A DNA stretch of 64,000 nucleotides from contig BTPG01000004.1 in NCBI GenBank assembly GCA_036245525.1, positions 48,514,323 to 48,578,322 on the forward strand. The letters run 5' to 3'. Of this stretch, positions 21,508 to 33,400 are shown piece by piece. Positions within the stretch are counted from its first letter, which is position 1, and each line of letters starts with the position of its first letter. A program made the translations under genes and the position numbers. The notes below the pieces were generated by a model, which saw only the letters and a list, made by a program, of their open reading frames with translations, did no database searches and had not been told where the DNA came from. Origin of the DNA: Semisulcospira habei (lineage: Eukaryota; Mollusca; Gastropoda; Semisulcospiridae).

Positions 21508-23463
21508 TGTGGTAAAAATGACTTGTACACGTTTTTTTACATTTTATTTTTCTTTTCTTTTCGTGTCAGTGTGCTCACTGAGGCTTACTGCATAGTTCAG
21601 CTATCAGTTTTGTTTCCTGCAAGCCTGACCGGAATTTAGTGTGTATTTACCGCCAGTAGTAAGAGGCGAGGCTGTGTAACACGGAAGAACGTTAGACAAA
21701 GACCAGATGTTGTACTCAGTGACCGCACCTCGCCTAGGGTCGGTTTCTCCCTTCTTTTTAGAGCTCTGCTACGATGCCAGACAGCTGGTTACTGCGGAGT
21801 ATTTTCCCTTGACAGGAGATTTGATTTGGGTTGTTAATTACGTAGTCTTGTAAAAGTACGATTTTTCATCTGCAAGGGGATTTTACAACAATATAGTGTT
21901 TGAAGTGCTCTAAGTGTTGGTAATAGTTTCAGAATTTACCAAAGCGTATTTAGCTAGGAAAGTAATGTTCTATCCCATGGAAAAGTGCTTCACCATTTTG
22001 TAACACGTAATGATTTTGGTCGGGCGAGCGACTTTCCGCTTCCCGTCAGCTTTTCGGCTAGCGAAAAGCTCCCGCTGCTGTCGGCCTTTGGCTTAGACGG
22101 CGGTGTGGTACCTGTTCTGCGGAGATAGGTGGATTTGAGCGGTTGTTATCCACGATCGCTTCTACAGTTGCTGTTTCGACTTTGCCGTTTTTCCGGAGTT
22201 CTCTACAAACCAGCATGTTGGACTCTGTCATTTTTCTGAGCCCTCCTTTGAACGGGAATCCCAAACTCTGTCGTTTTTTTGGAGTCTTCGGACTTTGCCA
22301 TTTTTCGGGCGGCTCTCCTTTACAGAGGGCGCTTTAGACTTAGTCATTTTTTTGGAGTCTTCGGACTCTGCCATTTTTTTGGAGTCTTCATTGATAACGG
22401 GCGTCTCGGACTTTGTCGTTTTTTTAGGTTTCCCAATATCAAAGGACGTTTTAGACTTAGCCATTTTTTTGGCGTCTTCGGACTCTGCCATTTTTCCAGA
22501 TAGTTAGTTATAACGGGCGCTTCGGACTCTGCCATTTTTCCGAGGTTTTCCTTTATAACGGGCGCTTCGGACTTTGCCATTTTTCTGGCGGCTCTGCTTT
22601 GTAACGGGCGCTTCGGACTTTGCCATTTTTCCGAGGTTTCCCTTTACAAAGGGCGCTTTAGACTTAGCCATTTTTTTGGCGTCTTCGGACTCTGCCATTT
22701 TTCCGAGGTTTTCCTTTATAACGGGCGCTTCGGACTTTGCCATTTTTCTGAGGCTTCCCTTTATCAAAGGACCTTTTGGACTCTAACATTTTTCTAGATT
22801 TCCTTTACCAGGGGTGCGTCGGACTTAGCCATTTTTTTGGAGTCTTCGGACTCTGTCGTTTTTCTGAGGCTTCCCTTTTACAAGGGGGCGCTTTGGACTT
22901 AGCCATTTTTGTACAGGTCTTCTTATAACAAAGGCCTCTCTGACTTAGTTACTTTTATAGACTTTCTTTTATAAAGGGCACTTTGGACTTTGTTATTTTT
23001 GCCGAGGCTTCCTTTTATCTAATGGCCTCTCCGACTTAGTTATTTTACTAGATTCTCCTTTGTTCGGACTTTGTCATTCTTTTTAGAGATACGACTTAAG
23101 ATTATTAGTACTGTGCTGCGCTACTGTAGTAACACCTGAGTACATTGTGACCAGCAGAGAATATATTTTTCTCAAACGGCCTCATGCCGGGGCATTTGTT
23201 GTCGCTTTAGCCTTATTAGCCTGTACTGCAATATATATACGAAATGCGATCTTCGTTTCACATGTTTTATTGTAGTTAGTATCGAGTGCGAGTGACTGTG
23301 CTTGTGTGTGTGAACTTGGCATCCTGACACGAGCAAACATTTACATACACATTCACCGGTCACACAAACATTGCACACGGTCAGCGACGCTACAGATTTT
23401 GGTGTCGAAGGCTGGGGTGAGGCGACACTACATAAATTTGGTGTGCAGAAGTGGGACATTACA
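21508..23463 (+). repeat. 5' LTR of LTR element 1 (1956 bp)
   Basis: It runs from TGTGG to TTACA and contains the 46-base minisatellite (22240-23060). Just before its end lies a degenerate extra copy of the primer-binding sequence (TTTGGTGTGCAGAAGTGGGA, near 23437). Confidence 0.93.
22240..23060 (-). repeat. 46-base minisatellite inside the LTR, open on the minus strand
   Basis: Units of about 46 bases share TTCGGACTTTGCCATTTTTC and CTTTATAACGGGCG blocks. On the minus strand they read as repeats of KMAKSEAPVIKENLG with variants, in frames that change between units since 46 is not a multiple of three. Several ORFs of 60-87 codons result. Whether any is translated is unknown; I treat it as a repeat array. 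Confidence 0.85.
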
Positions 23464-23468
23464 TAATT

Positions 23469-23486
23469 TGGTGTCAGAAGTGGGAT
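23469..23486 (+). promoter_or_regulatory. primer binding site, tRNA-Leu type
   Basis: TGGTGTCAGAAGTGGGAT begins five bases after the 5' LTR. It is the complement of the 3' end of animal tRNA-Leu (CAG/CAA type) including CCA. An 18-base match is strong support for minus-strand priming here. Confidence 0.88.
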
Positions 23487-23732
23487 GAAGCTGGTGCATT
23501 GTACTTTCAGATCAGGCAGATAAGAGTAGCGTGATAGGTCTCTGGTACTTAGAGGTCCGCAGTATATTACTGACTACGTACGTTCTATTTTTTTGTGTGT
23601 ATTGGTTGTGGATACCGTCTAACGTTATTGATAGAGAAGTAAGACGATAGTTTTTTTTTTCTTAGAAACCGCAGACCAGGGTATAGTAGGAAGGACGGCT
23701 AAAAGCAAGAAGTCGACAGCAGCAGCAGCAAA

Positions 23733-24160
23733 ACGGATCGAAGAGCTGAGTACCATTCTGAAGTGGATGGGAAAAGCAGCAGCGGACTCTGAATTGACAT
23801 AGGCCTCGGTGGAGCATACACCGCAGCGGAAAAGCTACATCACAACGAACTTTAGGGACACTTGTTAGTTGGCGTCATGTCATCGGCGGGTTCCGACGTA
23901 GAAGATTACGAAGTATACATCCCCGATAGGGAAGGGATCAGTATTTCCCATCCAGGCATGAGCGCAGCAGACCAATACGACGCTATTATACCAAGACAGT
24001 GGAGTGGGGCGGTCGCACGCAGAAATGACCGCCAGCACGCCATGTGACAGACAGCGAGAATCAGCGGAGCAAAATAGGAAACGACGACGAGAGATAGAAA
24101 AGCAGATCGCCGAGCTGAGTACCACTCCTGGAGCGGATGGGAAAAGCCGCAACGGACACT
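23733..24160 (+). repeat. internal duplication at the start of the gag region
   Basis: ATCGAAGAGCTGAGTACCAT ... GGATGGGAAAAGCAGCAGCG (23741-23788) recurs diverged as ATCGCCGAGCTGAGTACCAC ... GGATGGGAAAAGCCGCAACG (24106-24155). The two copies are about 365 bases apart. Confidence 0.75.
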
Positions 24161-25200
24161 ACCGTCAAGGCACATCTAGACGGTGACGCTGTAGACTACG
24201 CGGTGAAACCGAAAACCTTCAGTGTGAGGAGACGCGACAGCAGGCAGATAACACGAGCAGATATTGAAGAACCGGACCAAGACCTCATCCCTTCCGGTCA
24301 TGAAGGCAGAGGAAGCTCTTTGCGCTGGGCAGGTCATCACGGGGAGATAGGCCGTCATCCCCGAGAGTTCGACATGTCCAGGGCGGGTGATGAGAGTAGT
24401 GAGGAAGAAGGGGACTCGGTTTCAAGCCTTTGGAGTAAAAGATCGGCGCGAAATGAGGGGAGCTCATGCCGAAGAACGAGCTCCTCTGCACTCGCCCGAA
24501 TCGCGACTGGTACCAACGGGAGGAACACACCGCCTGTTCCACTACGGGTTTACAGGTCACCCGGGCGCGCAACTTTTGGCCCCAGGAAAGGGGCCAGGGA
24601 CCTGGACAGTGGTGCGAGACGTATCGGCACGTCGTCGGTAAGATCCACTGGTACAGTGGTGGGAGACGTAGGATATCTCCGGGAAAATTCCACTGGTGGC
24701 GGGGGTGCAGGGACGAGCCTGAGTACAGGCCGAGGCTGCACGGGTTACCGATGGACACTTGCGAACTTCAATGATGCGAACCGAGTACGAGAACAGCTCC
24801 CTAGGAAAGCCAAGAAAGACACGATCTACAACGGGAAGTCAAGTTTCCATGACTTTCGGGTACAATTCGAGATAGCTGCCAAAAATGAACCAGTGGGATG
24901 AGGAAGAGAGGGCAACAGAGCCGGCGACGAGTCTAAGAGACCTGGCAGTGAGCGTATTAGCTGATTTCTGCCCGAAGAGCAGTATTGTTACTACCGGGCC
25001 CTCGTTCAAGCTCTGAAGCCAGACATGGACCAGTTGATCAGACGGAAATTCACAGAGAAGAACTGAAAACTAGACTCAAGAAAAGGGGAGAGTCACTTAC
25101 TAAACTCGCCCAGAATTTGAGTGGAGCGTGCGGCAAGAATGGCGACATAGCAGCCACAGCGGCCAACTATCTCAGGCCGCTGTACACTCAGAAAAGCTGC
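23862..25200 (+). pseudogene. Gag polyprotein of LTR element 1, frameshifted
   Basis: Gag forms the particle that packages element RNA. Longest open part 24137-24901: an Arg/Ser/Gly-rich N-terminal half, then YNGKSSFHDFRVQFEIAAK, the start of a Gypsy-type Gag core. In a second frame follow WDEEERATE, SLRDLAVSVLADF, YYYRALVQAL and, in the frame of 24985-25566, HGPVDQTEIHREELKTRLKK and ESLTKLAQNLSG. These are known elements of invertebrate Gypsy Gag. At least two frameshifts separate them. No zinc knuckle is seen, and the rest (to 25566) reads as basic Gly/Arg-rich sequence of uncertain frame. Confidence 0.75.
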
Positions 25201-25566
25201 CAGACAGGGAAGGACCTGACCACGAATGATGAAGAATGCGAGGAAACGGGCGATGGTGGAGGCTGTCCGGACGCGGAACTGCCCCATCTCCCTTTCTACG
25301 CCGGAGCAAGAGAGCACGTAAATTACCTCGGCGGTTTCTCGACTTGGCCATCCATGGTCGGTCATCACCACCGAATCGGCGACACAGGCGGACGGAGTGA
25401 GTTCCTGCTGCACAAGTCCGGGAGGCAGGGTACAGCCCGCGCCCGGCCGAAGAGGATTAGAAGCCGGGGAGGCAGGGTGGCCCGCGCCCCGCAAGACAAC
25501 CAACGCTTCAGGACCGGCCAAGGACCTTCGTCGCGACGTCTTAGAACACGGAATTTGTTAGTGTAA

Positions 25567-26558
25567 CTGTGTAGTGTAAGTGAGTTAAGTTAGAAAAAGA
25601 AACACTTTAGGACTGGTAAGATTAAGTAAGTGAATACTTTGGACAAGATTTGGAAAACATTTGGAAACAAGAAAAATCAACGTGAGTGACATGACGTTTT
25701 CAGTGAACAGTGTTAATTGAACTTCAAGATCATTTAAGGACTTTCGCCGACGTCCACGGATAGATCGATTCGGGTAACCGCTTGCCGTATACACATCATT
25801 ATTTTTTTAATTTTTTGTTTGCAGCCGGGCGAGTTTGGTTTTGCATGACGTGGTTGTTTTTATGCTGAATACTGATTTTTGTTGTTGCTTATATTGGTGA
25901 TTATGTAATCGTAGCTATCGAATCTATATTTGCAGGCTTAGTAGTGATGTAGTTTGGTTTTTTGTTGATCTTATTTTGCTGGTCGAATTGTTTTCTCTCG
26001 ACCGACACCTGTGTCAGACGACACACCTGAGGTTCGTCGACGATATTTTTTTTTTACCAGGTGTTTTGTTTTTACCTGGTGGATTCTTTTGTGGTGACTG
26101 TCACCTTAAAATGGGTGTATCGGGTTTAATAATGCGTTTTTTTATAATTGTTTTGGTGTGCTTTGTAACGGCATACGTTTGGATTACGTAACCGTAGTTT
26201 TTGTGCATGATGGTGTTTAGGTTTTGGTTTTTGTTTTGAAGCTTGAGATAATGATTGATTGTGATCGTTTGCACTAAATACCTGAGGTACCATGGTATTT
26301 GGGGCTAGTGTTGTAACACGTCAGTCAGGTGGTTTCCCTGTTTTTTTTTGCAACGGCGATTTTTTTAATATTGTTGCCGTGTGACAATTCAAGTTGGTAA
26401 GAACTCACTCAACTGGGTTGTCGCGCAGCGGCTTCTGAACCAGTACTTGAATTGATTTGTGTGTGTGTTTTTTTCTTTGCATGCCTTGGTTGTTTTTGTA
26501 GTCATTTTTACCACTGTGTTTATAGTATGGTTTTTTTTTCCGATTGAGGACAATCGCT
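25567..26558 (+). other. non-coding 3' part of LTR element 1
   Basis: About 1 kb between the last open frame and the polypurine tract is T-rich, with stops in all frames and no enzyme motif. In autonomous elements the pol genes would lie here. Confidence 0.6.
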
Positions 26559-26575
26559 GAGGAAGCGGGGGGTAG
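26559..26575 (+). promoter_or_regulatory. polypurine tract of LTR element 1
   Basis: GAGGAAGCGGGGGGTAG abuts the 3' LTR. Such a tract primes plus-strand DNA synthesis. Confidence 0.8.
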
Positions 26576-28577
26576 TGTGGTAAAAATGACTTGTACACGT
26601 TTTTTACATTTTATTTTTCTTTTCTTTTCGTGTCAGTGTGCTCACTGAGGCTTACTGCATAGTTCAGCTATCAGTTTTGTTTCCTGCAAGCCTGACCGGA
26701 ATTTAGTGTGTATTTACCGCCAGTAGTAAGAGGCGAGGCTGTGTAACACGGAAGAACGTTAGACAAAGACCAGATGTTGTACTCAGTGACCGCACCTCGC
26801 CTAGGGTCGGTTTCTCCCTTCTTTTTAGAGCTCTGCTACGATGCCAGACAGCTGGTTACTGCGGAGTATTTTCCCTTGACAGGAGATTTGATTTGGGTTG
26901 TTAATTACGTAGTCTTGTAAAAGTACGATTTTTCATCTGCAAGGGGATTTTACAACAATATAGTGTTTGAAGTGCTCTAAGTGTTGGTAATAGTTTCAGA
27001 ATTTACCAAAGCGTATTTAGCTAGGAAAGTAATGTTCTATCCCATGGAAAAGTGCTTCACCATTTTGTAACACGTAATGATTTTGGTCGGGCGAGCGACT
27101 TTCCGCTTCCCGTCAGCTTTTCGGCTAGCGAAAAGCTCCCGCTGCTGTCGGCCTTTGGCTTAGACGGCGGTGTGGTACCTGTTCTGCGGAGATAGGTGGA
27201 TTTGAGCGGTTGTTATCCACGATCGCTTCTACAGTTGCTGTTTCGACTTTGCCGTTTTTCCGGAGTTCTCTACAAACCAGCATGTTGGACTCTGTCATTT
27301 TTCTGAGCCCTCCTTTGAACGGGAATCCCAAACTCTGTCGTTTTTTTGGAGTCTTCGGACTTTGCCATTTTTCGGGCGGCTCTCCTTTACAGAGGGCGCT
27401 TTAGACTTAGTCATTTTTTTGGAGTCTTCGGACTCTGCCATTTTTGGGGGAGTCTTCATTGATAACGGGCGTCTCGGACTTTGTCGTTTTTTTAGGTTTC
27501 CCAATATCAAAGGACGTTTTAGACTTAGTCATTTTTTTGGAGTCTTCGGACTCTGCCATTTTTCCAGATAGTTAGTTATAACGGGCGCTTCGGACTCTGC
27601 CATTTTTCCGAGGTTTTCCTTTATAACGGGCGCTTCGGACTTTGCCATTTTTCTGGCGGCTCTGCTTTGTAACGGGCGCTTCGGACTTTGCCATTTTTCC
27701 GAGGTTTCCCTTTACAAAGGGCGCTTTAGACTTAGCCATTTTTTTGGCGTCTTCGGACTCTGCCATTTTTCCGAGGTTTTCCTTTATAACGGGCGCTTCG
27801 GACTTTGCCATTTTTCTGAGGCTTCCCTTTATCAAAGGACCTTTTGGACTCTAACATTTTTCTAGATTTCCTTTACCAGGGGTGCGTCGGACTTAGCCAT
27901 TTTTTTGGAGTCTTCGGACTCTGTCATTTTTCTTAGATAGCTATCCTTTTGAAGGGCGTCTCGGACTCTGTCGTTTTTCTGAGGCTTCCCTTTTACAAGG
28001 GGGCGCTTTGGACTTAGCCATTTTTGTACAGGTCTTCTTATAACAAAGGCCTCTCTGACTTAGTTACTTTTATAGACTTTCTTTTATAAAGGGCACTTTG
28101 GACTTTGTTATTTTTGCCGAGGCTTCCTTTTATCTAATGGCCTCTCCGACTTAGTTATTTTACTAGATTCTCCTTTGTTCGGACTTTGTCATTCTTTTTA
28201 GAGATACGACTTAAGATTATTAGTACTGTGCTGCGCTACTGTAGTAACACCTGAGTACATTGTGACCAGCAGAGAATATATTTTTCTCAAACGGCCTCAT
28301 GCCGGGGCATTTGTTGTCGCTTTAGCCTTATTAGCCTGTACTGCAATATATATACGAAATGCGATCTTCGTTTCACATGTTTTATTGTAGTTAGTATCGA
28401 GTGCGAGTGACTGTGCTTGTGTGTGTGAACTTGGCATCCTGACACGAGCAAACATTTACATACACATTCACCGGTCACACAAACATTGCACACGGTCAGC
28501 GACGCTACAGATTTTGGTGTCGAAGGCTGGGGTGAGGCGACACTACATAATTTTGGTGTCAGAAGGGCGACATTACA
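26576..28577 (+). repeat. 3' LTR of LTR element 1 (2002 bp)
   Basis: It matches the 5' LTR but is 46 bases longer. The excess corresponds to one extra minisatellite unit near 27920-27966 (TCATTTTTCTTAGATAGCTA ...). A handful of other differences are seen. Confidence 0.93.
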
Positions 28578-28602
28578 CTTGAACATATGTCTAATTACTT
28601 AT

Positions 28603-28796
28603 TTAACCCATTTAGTCCTGATGCACTACAGCAGGAGATGGGTCGACCATGATAATTGAAGTGTAGGGGTGCCAACAAGCTAATCTGGCACTGCCCTTGA
28701 AATATCATGGTCGATCCATCCCCTGCAACTGGTGCATAGTCATTAGATGATGCCTCCAAAATTTGGGAAATACAGCCGTCAGGCTGAACGAGTTAA
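28603..28796. mobile_element. TTAA foldback MITE, family I
   Basis: It starts TTAACCCATTTAGTCC and ends GGCTGAACGAGTTAA. The outer stem GGTCGACCATGATAATT/ATATCATGGTCGATCC is kept; the inner left arm is rearranged. Confidence 0.82.
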
Positions 28797-29065
28797 AACA
28801 ACTTTATTTTTAACAATCATAAAAATGTTGACATTTAGGAATCTCAAAACTGTTCTCTAAATGGAAATCTGAAATTATTAATGATTAACTGCTATTCTGT
28901 CAAAGTATTAATTGTGTTTTGGACAAGCTTGACTGAGAACTCAAAGTTTAATAGTTTAATTAGAAATGATATTAGCATCATCTGTCCAAGAGTGACTCAG
29001 TACAACCTGTTGTCTTGGTTGACTCATGTGATAGAACAAAGCTATGTCAGACATTGATCTTCATT

Positions 29066-29215
29066 AGTCCATTTAGCCCCAAATCCCAAACAGCAGGAGA
29101 CAGATGGACCATGATAGTTTAAGGGTAGTGCCAGATGAGCTTGTCACCTCTGAGCGCCAAGCTATTCTGGCACCACCCTTGAACTAAAGCCATTGGTCTA
29201 TATCCTTATCTGTAA
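29066..29215. mobile_element. chimeric foldback MITE (family I left, family II right)
   Basis: The left half carries CATTTAGCCCC and the GGACCATGATAGTTTAAGGG arm. The right half carries GAACTAAAGCCATTGGTCTA and GTAAGTACTGTAATG, as in family II. The right end runs straight into a (TA)n array. Confidence 0.7.
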
Positions 29216-29223
29216 GTACTGTA

Positions 29224-29343
<120 letters not shown>

Positions 29344-29486
29344 TACATATATGTGTTTTGGTTTGTTTCAGTTGGCTAAACTGTGAGGTTTGTTTTATGT
29401 ATTGATCTTATGGGTAACAATCGATGCCCATTCATATGTCACAATTCCATATTGCTTATCTACATGGCAGTCAAGTTTATTTCATC

Positions 29487-29609
29487 CTATTTAGCCCCAA
29501 ATTCATACAGCAGGAGACGGATGGACCATGATAATTCAAGGGTAGTGCCATCTGGCAGTATCCTTGAATTATCATGGTCCATCCATCTCTGGCAACAAGT
29601 ACATAGTCC
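29487..29609. mobile_element. family I foldback MITE, left part (split by a family II copy)
   Basis: Arms GGACCATGATAATTCAAGGG and GAATTATCATGGTCCATCC lie here. The remainder, CTTCCAAAGTTTGGGAAAT ... GGTTAAATGGTTAA, lies at 29809-29853 beyond the inserted element. Confidence 0.82.
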
Positions 29610-29808
29610 TTAACCCTTATCATTCGGAATACACCAGTGTAGTTTGACTAAAATAGTTAAAGGGTAGTGCCAGAATAGCTTGGCGCCTCATGCACCACCC
29701 TTGAACTAAAACCATTGGTCTGTATCCTTATCTGTAAGTACTGTAATGTAGCTTGCATACGGCAGTGTACAAATTTGAAGCTTTTAGCCTCAGTATGATA
29801 TGGGTTAA
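29610..29808. mobile_element. TTAA foldback MITE, family II, inserted in a family I copy
   Basis: It is bounded by TTAACCCTTATCATTCGG and CAGTATGATATGGGTTAA. Removing it leaves a single TTAA joining CATAGTCC to CTATAGCAC, the expected continuation of family I. The inner stem is partly deleted. Confidence 0.85.
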
Positions 29809-29853
29809 CTATAGCACTTCCAAAGTTTGGGAAATGTGGTCTTGGGTTAAATG
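29809..29853. mobile_element. family I foldback MITE, right part
   Basis: CACTTCCAAAGTTTGGGAAA and the end GGGTTAAATGGTTAA complete the copy that starts at 29487. Confidence 0.8.
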
Positions 29854-30450
29854 GTTAATCTTGATAGATTGATGGCTAATGACTTCATCTCATCTTCTGA
29901 GGAACCAAGATGTAAATTGGGCAGCAGAAGTCATTGATTTTTATGACACTCTTCATGAAACTCAAAGTCATCCGGCACAGATGTTCACGATCCCTAATAA
30001 AATACTAATATGCCGTACACGCAAATACTTCTAAGCCACTGAATGATACCCCTAGGCACATGAGAATCTATGTTGGGTTATTAGGACGCACATATTCTCA
30101 TGAGCCCCTGTGACCTGCACTTCTTGTTGATGTTTAGAGGCTTATTTAAATCTGTGCCATTTAGCTAAGGGATGTCATTTTGGGAACTGATGAAGACCTA
30201 TGTCTGTTGCAGATGTGTTGTTCGCTATATGAGTAAGCAAGAGGTCTTCGGGCCCACATTGGCAGCAGATGGCAACTGCAGCCAACATAGGCCTGAAGAC
30301 CTTTTAATTACTTGGTTTGCGGCTGTTGTTTTTGAGAGCCATTAAACGCAATCAGTTGAACTGCACACCCGCAGTCTTCAGATATCCATCATCAGCACAG
30401 CAGCTAGCGTGTGAAGTGAAGAGACAGAGGAGTGAGGAAATTATCTGGTC

Positions 30451-33400
30451 ATGTCTTGCCTGAAGTACTGGAGCATGTGCTCCATGGTCATCCTGGTCGC
30501 TCTGGGGACACCTGCTGGTGCCAGACCTTCTCAGGTATTTGTTGTCGAGCTACAGTCAGTTTAGTTTTATGGCTGCTTTTACATGTGTGTGTGTGTGTGT
30601 GTGTATTTCTTGTTTGGTTTTTGTAACAAGGGCAGCCAGTTTGAAATTTTTGTTGTTAACAACAAAATGTTTGTTTCTGCAGTGCCTTGTAAAAGATGTG
30701 TATCCAAACAGTTGTTACCTGAATTAATTAATTACTCAGTGTCTCTACACCCTGTCAACCCCCCCCCCCCCCCCCCCCCCCACTCCCCTGTCAGGAGTCT
30801 TACTAGAGTTTCTTCCAATACCGCACCACAATTGGACTGGTTAAACATTGATTTCAATCTCACTTCTATTTTGACGTAGTTTGAAATGATTACAGATTAA
30901 TCAATAAATCAATGAATCTTTATTTTGCAACGGTAAAGATATTAATAATGCCAGAGGCAATGCCATTTTTCAAATCTGCCGTTGCTACATCTACAAACAC
31001 AACAATTACATTACATTAATTAATACATGTATAGGACCAACGCCTACAGGTGTGTTGGGGGAGGGGGAGCAATGGTAAGGAAGAATGGGGGGAAAAAGCA
31101 ACAACATGGCAGCACTATACATATGCAGCAGTAGAATGGGTACATTACTAACAATAATATCTACGTATTGAAAGCAGCTTGCAGATAGTTATGGCTGCGA
31201 AGATAAATGTTTAAAAAGACTTTTCTTGAAACATGATACCGTTGAAGTGGTCTTCGTGTGGGATGGAAGCGAACTCCACAAAGTCGCCCCCGAGAATGCT
31301 AGACTGGTTTTAAATAAGTCTATTCTGGTTTTGGGTACTACATACAGGCTTTTTGTATCGCCATAGCGAGACTGTGACCAGACTAGCAGCTGGGTTAGAT
31401 ATTCCGAAGTGTTGTCATTCTGAATCTTGAAAAGGAGAACACCTTTGTTGAATGCAAACTGATTCTTGAGAGAAAGAAGTCCTGCTTTGTGAATCTTTTC
31501 ATCGGTTGTCAAAGTAGGATCAGGTAAAATTAATTTTGCTGCTCGTCTGTGTAAGGAGTTCAGTCTTTTTAAATGTACATCTCTGCAGCCATCCCACACC
31601 GTCGAAGCATAATTAATGTGGGACTGAATAATGCATAATAACATAATTTTCTGGTTTCAAAGTCAGTGAAGTGCTTCAGTTTGGACAGCATGAAAATGTT
31701 TCTTGAAACAGTTTTACACACTTTATGTGTGTGTGCCTGCCATTCCATTTGAGCTGATCATCTATGACAATTCCAAGGAGGCAGTGTTCAGACACTTGCT
31801 CAATAGAATTGCCTTCGAAGGACAAATCAAGTGAAAGGAGGATTAGTTGGTGCTTTTGGCGTTTCACAATTACCATTGACTTAGTTTTGGCTGGATGGAT
31901 ACTCATTGAGTTACGTTCACACCAGATGGACACCTCATCAAGGCTCTGTTGTAGGTTTTCTGCAACCATATTAAGGTTTTTATTTGCCATATGGATTGAA
32001 GTATCGTCAGCAAACAAGTCACATTCGACAGATTCGGACGTTAGGTGAAGAGGCAGATCGTTGATGTATAAACAAAATAGAAGTGGCCCTAACACTGACC
32101 CTTGAGGTACTCCAAACTTAACCTCCTTCACTTCAGAGTGTGATCCATTAACTACAACCTTTTGCTTTCATCCCTTTAGATATGAACTAAAGAAGGAAAC
32201 TGCTGAGACGTTTTTTAAATAATGACTAAGTTTGCTTATCAGCGTGTCGTGGTTAACCAGGTCAAACGCCTTCTTAAAGTCAAGGTAAATAACACCCGTC
32301 AGTTGAGAATTGTTTACATTAGATAACCATTTATCTGCAATCTGTTTAGTGCTGTATGACAGGAATACTTCGGACGAAACCCAGACTGGAAGGGATGAAG
32401 CATATTACATATTCGTCTCTAAATACTGAGACAAATGTTTGTGTACATGTCGCTCCAGAGGTTTGCTTAACACGGACAGTAACGAAATCGGTCTATAATT
32501 ATTCAGATTTCCCCTGTCCTTGGATTTTGGTAGTGGAATTACTTCTGCAAGTTTAAGCTGTGTAGGAAATAGACACTGATGGAAACAGGTTGTAAATGTA
32601 TGTCAGCGATTCAACAATGTAAGGTAGAAATAGTTTCAAAACTTTAGGATTTATGTCATCAGGGCTGATGACTTCTTGTTCGCGACTGAGACTACTTATG
32701 AATTTACCTACTTCATGTATTGCAATCGATGGAATGCTAAAAGGAGTCACAGTTTTCTGATTGCAGTAGTAATTAAAATATCGAAACACTTATTATTGAC
32801 ACTTTCTTGTGTTGAGAAAACTTCAGCAACAGATAGGAAGTGATTATTAAACATGTCAGAGGATAGATCACTAGGGATTACCGTGGATGCACTAGAGCCT
32901 CAGGTAAGGGAATTCATGACTCGCCAAATAGCTGACCCGTCTTCGTTGTTCTTAATAGTATTTCTTACAAAGGCTTTTCTCGCTTCGCGTAACATATACT
33001 TGACGCGATTACCCTTCTTTTTAAACTCGTCAAACTTTTTTTCTCTCCTGTGGGTGTTCATAAGCTCCATGGCCTGCATCAGTTCTTTTGTAATCCATGG
33101 GGGTAGTACCGCTCTTTTGACACACCTCTCCCTGAGGGGTGCGTGTTTGTTGAGTACCCCAAGGAAAATGTTGTACCATGCAGATAGAGCAACCTCCGGG
33201 TCGTTGGACTCGGTTACTGAGTCAAAGCACGCATTACTAAGATCATGTAAAATTGCGTTTTGGTTAAAATGTTTAAAAGATGGTTGGTTGTACATTGCTT
33301 AACGTCCCAACAGCAACAAGGCTTTATCAGGACGTGCCTGCACTGCTTGTGAAAAAAAAAAAAAAAAAAAAGGAAAGAATATTTAATGTATGTTGCCAGC

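Larger units (their letters stand above)
21504..28581 (+). mobile_element. LTR retrotransposon 1: complete, gag-only, 4-bp TSD
   Basis: Two long direct repeats (21508-23463 and 26576-28577) begin TGTGGTAAAAATG and end CATTACA. CTTG flanks both sides (21504-21507 and 28578-28581). A primer binding site follows the 5' LTR, and a GAGGAAGCGGGGGG purine tract precedes the 3' LTR. The 3.1-kb interior holds only broken gag; no protease, RT or integrase motif is visible. It would need another element's enzymes. The LTRs look nearly identical, implying a recent insertion. Confidence 0.93.

Noticed and set aside
24285..24758. 157-codon minus ORF in LTR element 1
   Set aside because: Opposite strand of gag, with no recognisable domain.
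22143..28030. Plus-strand ORFs in the LTR arrays reading FAIFPRF-type repeats as membrane peptides
   Set aside because: They are by-products of the 46-base minisatellite; present in both LTRs and frame-shifting between units.
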